Below, piece after piece: positions 1-7,513 of a stretch of DNA of 19,648 bases. Position 1 is the first letter of the stretch. Every line of letters starts with the position of its first letter. The position numbers were made by a program, and so were the translations under genes. Origin of the DNA: JAMCRM01 sp041685075 (GTDB lineage: Bacteria; Acidobacteriota; Terriglobia; Bryobacterales; Bryobacteraceae); NCBI GenBank assembly GCA_041685075.1, contig JAWLGN010000078.1, positions 1 through 19,648 of the forward strand, written 5' to 3'. The notes under the pieces were generated by a model, which worked only from the letters and a program-made list of their open reading frames with translations, was not told the DNA's origin and made no database searches.

Positions 1-1418
1 TCGCCCCTGCGCCACAGCAGGATCCGCTCGTGCCTTCCGTAGGTCCCCGCGCCCCGGCCCTTGAAGCTCCAGCGGTACTCGCCCTGCCAGTAGCCGCCCT
101 CGTAGCGCGCCTGTATCAGCGCCACCTCCGGCGCGAACTCCGTTCGCAGCAACTGCGCGTCGGCGCCCGACTGGTTCATCCCCCCGATATTCAGGGTGCT
201 GTGCGCGGCCGTGGACTTCCCATAGGGCGCCATCGGGTCGCTCATCTCGTAGTTGAGAATGCCGGGATCCGCCACCAGCATCCGCCCGCCGGAGCGGAAC
301 GCAAAGGCGAGGCGGCTCAAGTGGCTATGGCCGCCGCCCCAGGTGCTGGCGTCGAAAGCGATGTAGTCGGCCCCCGGCTTCCACGCCGAGCGCAGGAAGA
401 CCTGCCCCGCGTGCGGAAAGGCCTGCTCGAGCGGCGGCTCCGGCGGCGCCTTGAGCTGCAGCCGCGCGATGGTTTCCGCCCGCTCCTCCAACGCCCGCAG
501 TTCTTTCGGATCCGTGTGCGGGGCGGTGGAGTCGTTGAACCCGCTGAGCTGGCACTGCGCCAGGTAATCCAACCCGCCCAGCAGGCGGCCGGCATCCACC
601 CCCGCATCGGCCTCTGGGAAGAGTTTCGGCAGCAGGTAGTAATTGGCCGCCACGTTCGTCATCCACCCGGCATAGCCAGGGGTGCGCTCCACGTGCACGC
701 CGTCCGGAAGAAACTGCGTGGCCAGCGCCGCCCGCATCCCCGCGATGCCCGTCTCCAGCAGCCGCTTCGCATTCTTCAGGAACGGAAAACGCAGCGCCGT
801 GAAGACCAGCGCGTCCAGTTGCGATACCCGCCAGTTGCCCCTCGCCGTGAGATGGCGCGTAAGAAATTCCGCCTGCCCCTCCATAGACGCCAGCACCTGG
901 TCGAGGAACGCGTCGTCGAACGCGGGGCTGCGCAGGAACACCGGCAGAACGCCTCCCCAGCCCGTATGCCGGCTCGAACCCAGCCGGATACTCATGTTCA
1001 GGGTGTTGTCGCCGGCCCGCAGGGTGTCGCTGCTGCCGTAGGGATCGCCGCGAATCCAGTCCTCGATGTACGCCCGGGCGGCGCGCGCGAAGACCTCGTC
1101 GCCGCTTGCCCTATAGGCCGCGGCCAGGGGAACCAGGTGGAAGAAGCGGTTCAGTTGAGCCGGCCATTCCTGGTGCCGGATGTGCCCGCCGGTCCAATCG
1201 ATATTCTTCAGCCCGACCCGCACCTCCGTCCGGTTATAGAAGAACACGGTTCCGCGCACGATTTTGGCCGCGCGTTCCATCGTCTCCGGGGTGGTTTCCC
1301 CGATCTGCTGGCCCCGAACGTCTTCCAGCATGCGGGCGCGCTGCAGGATAACGGCCCGCCGGTCCTGTGCCGGCGCGAGCAGCGCGGCGGCCGAAAGAAG
1401 CAGGTTGCGGCGTTTCAT
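1..1418 (-). CDS. Heparinase II/III-family polysaccharide lyase, exported (3' end cut by window edge)
   Basis: Predicted exported lyase that would cleave uronate-containing polysaccharides (heparin- or alginate-like) by beta-elimination; the substrate cannot be told from sequence. The N-terminus MKRRNLLLSAAALLAPAQ is a short signal peptide, probably cut after APA. An alpha-helical toroid region follows, with GNW (194-196) and HVERTPGYAGWM (from 242), matching the conserved Asn and Glu/Tyr stretches of the family. The beta-sheet heparinase II/III C-terminal domain starts near residue 335, with GGGHSHL (361-367) as the conserved His motif, then VADPG, then HERILLWRRG at the edge. About 472 residues are visible and the stop lies outside. 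It begins 10 bases after the truA stop on the same strand, so it is probably cotranscribed. The ribosome site before the ATG is weak. Family confident; PL family (12, 15, 17 or other) unresolved. Confidence 0.85.
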   Translation of the reverse strand, partial: MKRRNLLLSAAALLAPAQDRRAVILQRARMLEDVRGQQIGETTPETMERAAKIVRGTVFFYNRTEVRVGLKNIDWTGGHIRHQEWPAQLNRFFHLVPLAAAYRASGDEVFARAARAYIEDWIRGDPYGSSDTLRAGDNTLNMSIRLGSSRHTGWGGVLPVFLRSPAFDDAFLDQVLASMEGQAEFLTRHLTARGNWRVSQLDALVFTALRFPFLKNAKRLLETGIAGMRAALATQFLPDGVHVERTPGYAGWMTNVAANYYLLPKLFPEADAGVDAGRLLGGLDYLAQCQLSGFNDSTAPHTDPKELRALEERAETIARLQLKAPPEPPLEQAFPHAGQVFLRSAWKPGADYIAFDASTWGGGHSHLSRLAFAFRSGGRMLVADPGILNYEMSDPMAPYGKSTAAHSTLNIGGMNQSGADAQLLRTEFAPEVALIQARYEGGYWQGEYRWSFKGRGAGTYGRHERILLWRRG

Positions 1419-1428
1419 AACGCCTACC

Positions 1429-2169
1429 CTAATACTCCACGTCCACTAAGAACAACCCCTTGGCCGGCGCCGTGGGCCCGGCCTTCGCACATCCCGGCTC
1501 GAGCAGTGCGCGCAGCTCCGCCTCCCCCACGTTCCCCTTGCCCGCTTCGAGCAGCGTCCCCACGATGTTGCGCACCATGTGCTTCAGGAACCCGCTGCCC
1601 CGCACCCTGTAGAACAGCCTGTCCCCGCGCGCCTCGACCTCCGACCGCCACACCGTCCGCACCTTGCTGCGCCCCAGGGCATCGCTCTCGTCGCTGGCGG
1701 CAAAAGCGGTGAAATCGTGCTCCCCCGCGAGCAGCGGCGCCAGCCGGATCATGCGCTCCACGTCCAGCGGGTAGGGATGATGATACACGTAGCGCCATTC
1801 CCACGGCGGGCACACCTCCCCGCGCACCATGCGGTACTCGTAGGTCTTGGCCACCGCGTGATAGCGCGGGTGGAAGTCCTCGTTCACCTCCGCGGCCGCC
1901 AGCACCCGCACCGCGGGCGGCAGCAGTCGGTTCATGGCCCGCCGCAAGTTCTCCGGGGGGATGGGGTTTTCGATGCTGAATGCGGCCACCTGCGCCAGCG
2001 CGTGCACGCCCGCGTCGGTGCGCCCGCTGCCCGCCACGTGTACCGGCCGGCCTTCGATTTCCGACACCACGCGCTCCAGCGTCCCTTGAATCGTCGGTAA
2101 CTCCGGCTGCACCTGCCAGCCGTGAAAGTCCGTGCCGTCGTAGGCCACGGTAACGCGGATACGGCGCAT
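1429..2169 (-). CDS. truA: tRNA pseudouridine(38-40) synthase TruA
   Basis: Converts uridines 38, 39 and 40 in the tRNA anticodon stem-loop to pseudouridine; cytoplasmic. The 246-residue product has the family's expected length. It opens with MRRIRVTVAYDGTDFHGWQ and carries GSGRTDAGVHA (47-57), where D52 is the predicted catalytic aspartate. The C-terminal half holds GSGFLKHMVRNIVGTLLEAGKG, the second conserved TruA block. The start is fixed by the universal N-terminal motif. Its ATG shares one base with the pyrE stop (TGATG), so translation is probably coupled to pyrE. The open frame extends upstream through pyrE in another phase; I treat that extension as non-coding. Very sure of the identity. 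Confidence 0.97.
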   Translation of the reverse strand: MRRIRVTVAYDGTDFHGWQVQPELPTIQGTLERVVSEIEGRPVHVAGSGRTDAGVHALAQVAAFSIENPIPPENLRRAMNRLLPPAVRVLAAAEVNEDFHPRYHAVAKTYEYRMVRGEVCPPWEWRYVYHHPYPLDVERMIRLAPLLAGEHDFTAFAASDESDALGRSKVRTVWRSEVEARGDRLFYRVRGSGFLKHMVRNIVGTLLEAGKGNVGEAELRALLEPGCAKAGPTAPAKGLFLVDVEY

Positions 2170-2762
2170 CACACCGGGCGTGAACCGGGCTTCACCAGCG
2201 GGATGCCGGTGTGGCACAGCGGGCACTCTTCGGCATCGTGCATCGCCGTTTGCAACGTCACCAGCGCCACCCGCGGGACCCCCACCTCCGCGCGCCCTCC
2301 GCTGCGGTCCACAATCGACGCTGCCGCCGCCACCTGCGCGCCCGCCGCCCGCAGCACGTCCACTACGTCCTGCGTGCTGCCGCCCGTGGTGATCACGTCC
2401 TCCACCACCACCGCGGTCTCTCCCGGGGTAACCGTGAATCCGCGCCGCAGCGTCATCTTCTTCGTGCCTGCATCGCGCTCGGTGAAGATAAACCGCGCTC
2501 CCAGCGCACGAGCCACCTCGTGGCCGATAATCACGCCGCCCAGCGCCGGCGATGCTACCAGCGCCACCGGTTCCTTTACCACCTCCCGCAGCGCCGCCGC
2601 GATCTCGCGACCCAGTCGCTCGGCGTGCTCGGGGTGCTGCAATACCAGCGCGCATTGCAGGTACTGCGAACTATGCATTCCGCTCGTCAGGCGGAAGTGG
2701 CCGGTCAGGTAGGCGCCGGTGGATCGGAATAACGCCAGGATGCTCTCTGCTTGCGGGGTCAC
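2169..2762 (-). CDS. pyrE: Orotate phosphoribosyltransferase PyrE
   Basis: Joins orotate to PRPP to give orotidine 5'-monophosphate, the fifth step of de novo pyrimidine synthesis; cytoplasmic. The 197-residue product has the N-terminal GHFRLTSGMHSSQY block, TERDAGTKKMTLRRGF (substrate/loop region, near 94-109) and the PRPP-binding signature VVVEDVITTGGST (118-130). The C-terminal CPLCHTGIPLVKPGS, with a CxxC pair, belongs to a known PyrE subfamily and is not an oddity. The start is GTG; no in-frame ATG would keep the conserved N-terminus. An AGGG lies 5 bases upstream, but a -10-like TATAGT also sits 8 bases upstream, so the message may be nearly leaderless. First gene of a pyrE-truA-lyase run; divergent from the TolC gene. 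Confidence 0.96.
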   Translation of the reverse strand: MTPQAESILALFRSTGAYLTGHFRLTSGMHSSQYLQCALVLQHPEHAERLGREIAAALREVVKEPVALVASPALGGVIIGHEVARALGARFIFTERDAGTKKMTLRRGFTVTPGETAVVVEDVITTGGSTQDVVDVLRAAGAQVAAAASIVDRSGGRAEVGVPRVALVTLQTAMHDAEECPLCHTGIPLVKPGSRPV

Positions 2763-2770
2763 AAAGCCCT

Positions 2771-2779
2771 ACTATACCA
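2771..2779 (-). promoter_or_regulatory. Extended -10 promoter element upstream of pyrE
   Basis: Read on the minus strand this is TGGTATAGT: a TGn extension plus a -10-like hexamer matching TATAAT at five of six bases. It ends 8 bases before the GTG start of pyrE, so transcription would begin at or next to the start codon. No good -35 sits at 16-18 bases; a TTGACG lies too far away (21). Predicted from sequence only. Confidence 0.45.
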
Positions 2780-2831
2780 TTGGATGTAAAACAATTCCGT
2801 CAATCCGTTCATCGTTAAACCGCCTGTCCGC

Positions 2832-2839
2832 GAAGAGGA
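2832..2839 (+). promoter_or_regulatory. Shine-Dalgarno site deciding the TolC-family start
   Basis: GAAGAGGA lies 5 bases before ATG 2845. It selects that ATG over the in-frame ATG at 2719, whose reading would run through the divergent promoter region and bury the signal peptide. Confidence 0.7.
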
Positions 2840-2844
2840 CTGCT

Positions 2845-4800
2845 ATGCTGCTTCGACTGCAACGCATCACCGCCCTACTTTGTGTCACATTGCTATCCCT
2901 GCCGGTCTATGCCGGCCAAACCGAGTCCGATAACGGTACGCGTGCCGCTGCGCACAACCTGGCTACCCCCGGCGGGCCCCTCAGTTGGCTGACCGGCAAC
3001 TACCGTCCCACCGTCGTTCCCCCCATCGATCTCTCCAACTCCACGCGCCTGGAGTCGCTGCTGCGCGCCGGCCATCTCTATCTCTCGCTTCAGGACGCCA
3101 TCGCGCTGGCGCTCGAAAACAACCTCGATATCGAGATCCAGCGCTACGGCCCGCAGATTGCCGAAGCCGCCATCCTGCGCGCGCGCGGCGGCGGCTTTGC
3201 CCGCGGCGTCACCACCTCGGTGCGCGGCGGTCCCGCCAGCGCCACCTCTTCCACCGTCAGCGCCGCCCAGACCGGCATCAGCGCCAGCGCCGCCGCGGCC
3301 GCCGCCTCCCAGAGCGCCGCCACCGCCGAATCCACCGTGGTCACCCAGACCGGCAGCACCATCCCCAACCTCGACGGCGTCCTGGTGGGCAGCATGCGCT
3401 GGTCCCACACCAGCACCCCTCAGACCAGCGCCTTCGTCACCGGCACCAACGCCTTCGTCTCCCGCAACGACACCTCCGCCCTCACCTTCCGCAAGGGTTT
3501 CCTCACCGGCACCACCATCAGCCTGGGTCTCGATAACCAGTTCCTCCGCACCAACAACCGCAGCGCGGATTTCAACCCCGCGCACAACGGCAGCCTGGGC
3601 CTCACCATCACCCAGCGCCTGCTCCAGGGCTTCGGCGTGGCGGTCAACTCCCGCCAGATTCACATCGCCAGAAACAACCGCGAGATCTCAGACCTCACTT
3701 TCAAAAACCAGGTCATCACCACCGTCTCCGCGGTGATCAATCTCTACTGGGACCTGGTCAGCTTCCGGGAGGACGTGCGCGTTAAGCGCCGGTCCCTCGC
3801 GCTGGCCGAGAAACTCTACGACGACAACCGCAAGCAGGTCGAAATCGGCACGCTCGCGCCCATCGAGATCGTGCGCGCCGAGGCCGAAGTCGCCGCCCGC
3901 CAGCAGGACCTCACCATCTCGGAAACCCAGCTCCGCCAGCAGGAGACCATCCTGAAGAACGTCCTCAGCCGCAACGGCGTGGCCAGCCCCACCATTGCCG
4001 ACGCCCGCGTGATCCCCACCGACCGCATCCAGATCCCCGAGGTCGAACCCATCGAACCGATTCAGGACCTGGTGGCCCGCGCCCTCTCTGCGCGCCCCGA
4101 ACTGTCGCAGAGCCGCATGCAGATCCGCAACGCCGAGATCAACCTGAAGGGCAGCCGCAGCGCCATGCTCCCCACCCTCGACGCCGTGGTCAGCTTCACC
4201 AACAACGGCCTGGCCGGCCAGCCCAACGAACTGCCCGTGCTCCCCGGCCGCACCCGCTCCGTGACCCCCTTCTTCCTGGGCGGTTACGGCACCGTGCTCA
4301 ACCAGCTATTCGCCCGCAACTTCCCCGACTACTCCGCGGGCTTCAACCTCACCATCCCGCTCGGCAACCGCGCCGCCAAGGCCGACATGATTAACGACCA
4401 GCTCACCATGCGGCAGCAGCAGCTTGCGCTCCAGCGGCTGGAAAACCAGGTCCGCGTGGACGTGCAGAACGCGCTCATCGGCCTGCAGCAGGCGCGCGCC
4501 CGCTACCAGGCCGCCGAAAAGGCACGCATCCTCCAGGAGCAGACCCTCGACGCCGAGCAGAAGAAGTTCGCCCTGGGGACCTCCACCATGTACAACGTGA
4601 TTCTGGCGCAGCGCGACCTGGCCACCGCCCGTTCCATCGAAGTGGCCGCTGCCAATAACTACGGCAAGGCCCGGGTGGAACTCGATCGCGCCACCGGCAT
4701 GACGCTCGACCGCAACAACATCTCCATGCGCGAGGCTGTCGACGGCGTAGTGGCGCGGCCGCCCGATCCGGTCCCGGCCGTTCCGCCGAACGCCCTTTAG
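2845..4800 (+). CDS. TolC-family outer membrane efflux protein
   Basis: Outer-membrane factor forming the exit duct of a tripartite efflux or type I secretion system. The product is 651 residues, clearly longer than E. coli TolC. The signal peptide MLLRLQRITALLCVTLLSLPVYA is probably cut before GQ. Two outer-membrane-efflux repeats are visible. The first opens with LSLQDAIALALENNLDIEIQ and contains the long helix YWDLVSFREDVRVKRRSLAL; the second contains long Gln/Glu/Ala-rich helices (LALQRLENQVRVDVQNALIG and onward) ending GTSTMYNVILAQRDLATARS. Between about residues 125 and 170 there is an Ala/Ser/Thr-rich stretch that lengthens the protein. The C-terminus is proline-rich. No periplasmic adaptor or inner-membrane pump gene is adjacent, so its partners are unknown. 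Start chosen by the ribosome site and signal peptide. Confidence 0.92.
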   Translation: MLLRLQRITALLCVTLLSLPVYAGQTESDNGTRAAAHNLATPGGPLSWLTGNYRPTVVPPIDLSNSTRLESLLRAGHLYLSLQDAIALALENNLDIEIQRYGPQIAEAAILRARGGGFARGVTTSVRGGPASATSSTVSAAQTGISASAAAAAASQSAATAESTVVTQTGSTIPNLDGVLVGSMRWSHTSTPQTSAFVTGTNAFVSRNDTSALTFRKGFLTGTTISLGLDNQFLRTNNRSADFNPAHNGSLGLTITQRLLQGFGVAVNSRQIHIARNNREISDLTFKNQVITTVSAVINLYWDLVSFREDVRVKRRSLALAEKLYDDNRKQVEIGTLAPIEIVRAEAEVAARQQDLTISETQLRQQETILKNVLSRNGVASPTIADARVIPTDRIQIPEVEPIEPIQDLVARALSARPELSQSRMQIRNAEINLKGSRSAMLPTLDAVVSFTNNGLAGQPNELPVLPGRTRSVTPFFLGGYGTVLNQLFARNFPDYSAGFNLTIPLGNRAAKADMINDQLTMRQQQLALQRLENQVRVDVQNALIGLQQARARYQAAEKARILQEQTLDAEQKKFALGTSTMYNVILAQRDLATARSIEVAAANNYGKARVELDRATGMTLDRNNISMREAVDGVVARPPDPVPAVPPNAL

Positions 4801-4816
4801 GGAGCGCAGCCGGACT

Positions 4817-5641
4817 TCAATCGGGCCCGACCGCGGCGTCGATCTCGCCCTTGCCCCACACCGTCTGGCGGCCCACGCCGGTCCACTTGCCGGCGCGCAG
4901 GAAGGGCACGAACTCATCCAGCGCGCCGCGGTACTCGGCCTCGCCCGTGAAGCCGCCCAGCGGATGCGCCCGGCCCGTGCGCGACGAGCGCCGCTCCGCT
5001 GCCCTGTGCGTCACCTCGCAGCGCGTCATTTCCACCGCGGCCGCGCGCTCCCCCATGCCGCGGAAATCCAGCTCCAGCGGCCCGGCTCCATACAGCGCCC
5101 GCAATGAACTGATGCGGTCCCGCAGCCGCGCCGCCAGCACTGCAAACTCCGGCCGGCTCACCAGCCCCCCGCAGCACTTCAACTCCGTGGGAGTCACAAA
5201 CCGCACCAGCACGCGCCGCGCCGGCTCGGGGCGATCCAGCCGGATGGCAGGCGCCGCCGGCCGGCTCACCTCGAGCAGTTCCGCGCGCCCGCGTCCCGGG
5301 CCCAGCCCACGCCGCCCCAGCTCCTCGAAGGCCGCCGCCAGCCGCACCCCCACGGGATCCCGCAGGTCGAAGACGTGAGCGTCGAAGTGGAAGGTCTCCC
5401 CCGGCTCCACCCGGCCGCCCAGGTGCGCGGCCCGCAGGACGAACGGGCGAGGCGGATCGGCCAGCCCGCTTGGTCCCCCCGCCGCGCCCGGCGCGAAAAT
5501 GCGCGCGAACGCCGCCCGGTCCATCTCCGCCAGCACCGTACCCAACCCGCCGCGCAGCACGTTCGCCGCCAGCCCCGGGCGGAAGTAGAGCCGGTCGTGC
5601 GCCCGCAGATGAAACCGCAACCGCTCAAACTCTAAGGTCAC
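4817..5641 (-). CDS. Cas6-like RAMP-fold protein, orphan (no CRISPR nearby)
   Basis: Resembles the CRISPR_Cas6 family (pre-crRNA-processing endoribonuclease, ferredoxin-like RAMP fold). In order it shows VLRGGLG (28-34), the RPFVLR block (65-70) preceding a strand-rich segment, VLVRFVTPTELK (144-155) like the family's TP-l-k strand, and GGFTGEAEYRG (229-239). The C-terminal GVGRQTVWGKG (255-265) fits the RAMP glycine-rich loop GhGx5GxG. H11 and H15 could include a catalytic histidine, but this is unproven. The zinc-type cysteines near the N-terminus of many members are absent. Length is 274 residues from a GTG that overlaps the uvrC stop (GTGA); nothing in-frame upstream looks like protein. 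No array and no other cas gene is in the window. Fold assignment fairly sure; function unknown, and CRISPR processing should not be assumed. Confidence 0.75.
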   Translation of the reverse strand: MTLEFERLRFHLRAHDRLYFRPGLAANVLRGGLGTVLAEMDRAAFARIFAPGAAGGPSGLADPPRPFVLRAAHLGGRVEPGETFHFDAHVFDLRDPVGVRLAAAFEELGRRGLGPGRGRAELLEVSRPAAPAIRLDRPEPARRVLVRFVTPTELKCCGGLVSRPEFAVLAARLRDRISSLRALYGAGPLELDFRGMGERAAAVEMTRCEVTHRAAERRSSRTGRAHPLGGFTGEAEYRGALDEFVPFLRAGKWTGVGRQTVWGKGEIDAAVGPD

Positions 5642-7428
5642 TGGTAGAAGTTTCGCACCCGGCGCGCCGCCGCGGGACCCACCGCCTCCACCAGTTCTTC
5701 CTCGCTCGCCGCCTTCACCAGCTCGGGACTTCCGAACCGCTTCAGCAGCTTCCGCACCGTCATGGGTCCCACGCCCTCGATCTGCGCCAGTTCCGAGCGC
5801 AGCCGGTCCGCATTCCGCCGCGTGCGGTGGAAGGTCACGGCGAAACGGTGCGCCTCGTCCCGGATCGACTGCACCAGGTGCAGAATGGGGGAGAAGCGGT
5901 CCAGCACCACCGGCTCGTCCTCCTGCCCGTGCACGTAGATGATCTCTTCGCGCTTGGCAATCGAGGCCAGCGGCTGGTCGGTCAGCCCCAGCGCCTCCAG
6001 CGCCTCCGCCGCCGCGTGCAACTGCCCCACGCCGCCGTCGATCAGCACCAGCCCCGGCATCGCCGCTCCCTCGTCTCGCAGCCGCTTGTATCGCCGCGTC
6101 ACCACTTCTCGGATGCTGGCGTAGTCGTCGTTGCCCTCCACCTCCCGGATGATGAACTTCCGGTAGGCGGATTTCTTCATCTTCCCGTCCTCCCACACCA
6201 CCATGCTGGCCACCTTGTCGGTGCCCTGGATGTGGGAGATGTCGAAGCACTCGATGCTGTCGGGCGCCTCGGCCAGCCCCAGCGCCTCCTGCAGCGCCTC
6301 CTTGATGGCCCGGGAAGTGGGCTTCAGCACCCGGAAGCGCGCGTCGAAGCTGTACCGCGCGTTGGTGGCCACCAGGTCCACCAGCGCCTTCTTCGGCCCC
6401 CGCTGCGGCGTGTGGATCTCCACCTTGTGCCCCCGTTTCTCCGAAAGCAGCTCCTCCAGCGCCTCCCGGTCCTCGAAATCCGCCGGCACGTGGATGGATG
6501 CCGGCACGTACTGCTGGTCCAGGTAGATCTGCTTCACCAGCGCGGCCAGAAACTGCTCCGGCTCGAACTCCCCCTGGTCTTCCCAGAAGAACTCGCGCCG
6601 GTCCACGATCTGCCCGTGCCGCAGGTGGAAGAGGTTGGCCGCCACCAGCGGCGGCTCCGCGTACACCCCGTAGATATCGGTATCGTCGCCGCGCGCCGCC
6701 GCCATCTTCTGCCGCTCGTCGAGTTCCTCCACCGTCGCGAGCAGGTCGCGCAGCCCCGCGGCTTCTTCAAACCGCATGGCCTCGGAGGCGGCGTTCATGC
6801 GTTCCCGCAGCTCGCGCGCCAAGTCTCCGTGCCGTCCCTCCAGGAACTGCTTCACGTTGCGCACCGCCGCCGCGTAGACTTCATCGCTCACCAGCCCTTC
6901 CACACACGGCCCCAGGCAGCGGTGAATGTGGTACTGCAGGCACGGCTTGGGGTGTTTGCGCGTGAGATCCACCTTGCAGGAGGGCACCTTGAAGTGCCTG
7001 TGGATGAAGTGCACCAGCCGGTGCGCCAGGTTGGCCGGAAAGTAGGGACCGAAGTAGGTAGCGCCGTCCTTTTTCAGCCGCCGCGTGACGAATACCCGCG
7101 GGTAGCGCTCGTTGGTCAGCTTGATGTACGGGTACGTCTTATCGTCCCGCAGCAGCACGTTGAAGCGCGGCTTCCATTGCTTGATGAGGTTGTTCTCGAG
7201 CGCCAGCGCCTCTTTTTCGTTATCGACGACGATGTACTCGATATCCCGCGCCTCGGAAACCAGCGTGCCGGTCTTCACATCCGCCAGCTTGTCGTCGGAA
7301 AAGTAGCTCCGCACGCGGTTGCGCAGGCTCTTGGCCTTTCCAACGTAGATCACCCGCCCGCCGGCATCCTTGTACAGATACACTCCCGGCTCCAGGGGAA
7401 GCTGTGCCACTCTCTCGCGGAGATCCAT
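5638..7428 (-). CDS. uvrC: Excinuclease ABC subunit C (UvrC)
   Basis: The dual-incision nuclease of nucleotide excision repair, cutting on both sides of a UvrAB-marked lesion. The 596-residue product is full length. The GIY-YIG domain is N-terminal (GVYLY at 15-19, YVG at 28-30, R39, N90). Four cysteines, C151, C163, C171 and C175, match the known UvrC iron-sulfur site. The UVR helical hairpin that binds UvrB lies near 192-236. The RNase H-like domain follows, with SIECFDISHIQG (391-402) and LIDGGVGQL (462-470); D396, D464 and H527 are the likely catalytic triad. A tandem helix-hairpin-helix region ends the protein (about 545-594). No clear ribosome site precedes the ATG, but a TTATAT element lies 13 bases upstream. 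Its TGA overlaps the GTG of the Cas6-like gene by the shared GTGA. Confidence 0.98.
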   Translation of the reverse strand: MDLRERVAQLPLEPGVYLYKDAGGRVIYVGKAKSLRNRVRSYFSDDKLADVKTGTLVSEARDIEYIVVDNEKEALALENNLIKQWKPRFNVLLRDDKTYPYIKLTNERYPRVFVTRRLKKDGATYFGPYFPANLAHRLVHFIHRHFKVPSCKVDLTRKHPKPCLQYHIHRCLGPCVEGLVSDEVYAAAVRNVKQFLEGRHGDLARELRERMNAASEAMRFEEAAGLRDLLATVEELDERQKMAAARGDDTDIYGVYAEPPLVAANLFHLRHGQIVDRREFFWEDQGEFEPEQFLAALVKQIYLDQQYVPASIHVPADFEDREALEELLSEKRGHKVEIHTPQRGPKKALVDLVATNARYSFDARFRVLKPTSRAIKEALQEALGLAEAPDSIECFDISHIQGTDKVASMVVWEDGKMKKSAYRKFIIREVEGNDDYASIREVVTRRYKRLRDEGAAMPGLVLIDGGVGQLHAAAEALEALGLTDQPLASIAKREEIIYVHGQEDEPVVLDRFSPILHLVQSIRDEAHRFAVTFHRTRRNADRLRSELAQIEGVGPMTVRKLLKRFGSPELVKAASEEELVEAVGPAAARRVRNFYQ

Positions 7429-7441
7429 TGGAATCAGGGGG

Positions 7442-7450
7442 ATATAAACA
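7442..7450 (-). promoter_or_regulatory. Possible extended -10 element upstream of uvrC
   Basis: Minus-strand reading TGTTTATAT gives a TGn extension and a TTATAT hexamer ending 13 bases before the uvrC ATG. A start site at the usual distance would leave only a few untranslated bases, and the intervening CCCCCTGATTCCA holds no Shine-Dalgarno site. No convincing -35 is seen. Tentative. Confidence 0.35.
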
Positions 7451-7501
7451 ATCTTAGCACCCCCCGGGAGGCGCGGGTCCGAATCCGGACCCCGCCCGCG
7501 C

Positions 7502-7507
7502 TACAAT
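7502..7507 (+). promoter_or_regulatory. -10 element (TACAAT) immediately before the TPR gene
   Basis: TACAAT ends 6 bases before ATG 7514, in an otherwise GC-rich stretch. At the usual -10 to +1 distance, transcription would start on the ATG itself, giving a leaderless message. No Shine-Dalgarno site and no good -35 (CCGAAT at the right spacing) are visible. Confidence 0.45.
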
Positions 7508-7513
7508 CGGTTT

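Noticed and set aside
30..1712. Long plus-strand open frame opposite the lyase and truA genes
   Set aside because: Arg/Pro-rich translation with no domain or signal; it runs antisense to two genes with clear conserved motifs, as expected by chance in GC-rich DNA.
2719..2844. N-terminal extension of the TolC-family protein
   Set aside because: It would cross the pyrE start and the divergent promoter region and place the signal peptide internally; a good ribosome site precedes ATG 2845.
5642..6250. Upstream extension of the Cas6-like reading frame into uvrC
   Set aside because: The extension is Gly/Arg-rich without family similarity and lies in another phase of uvrC; the Cas6-type sequence begins at the GTG overlapping the uvrC stop.
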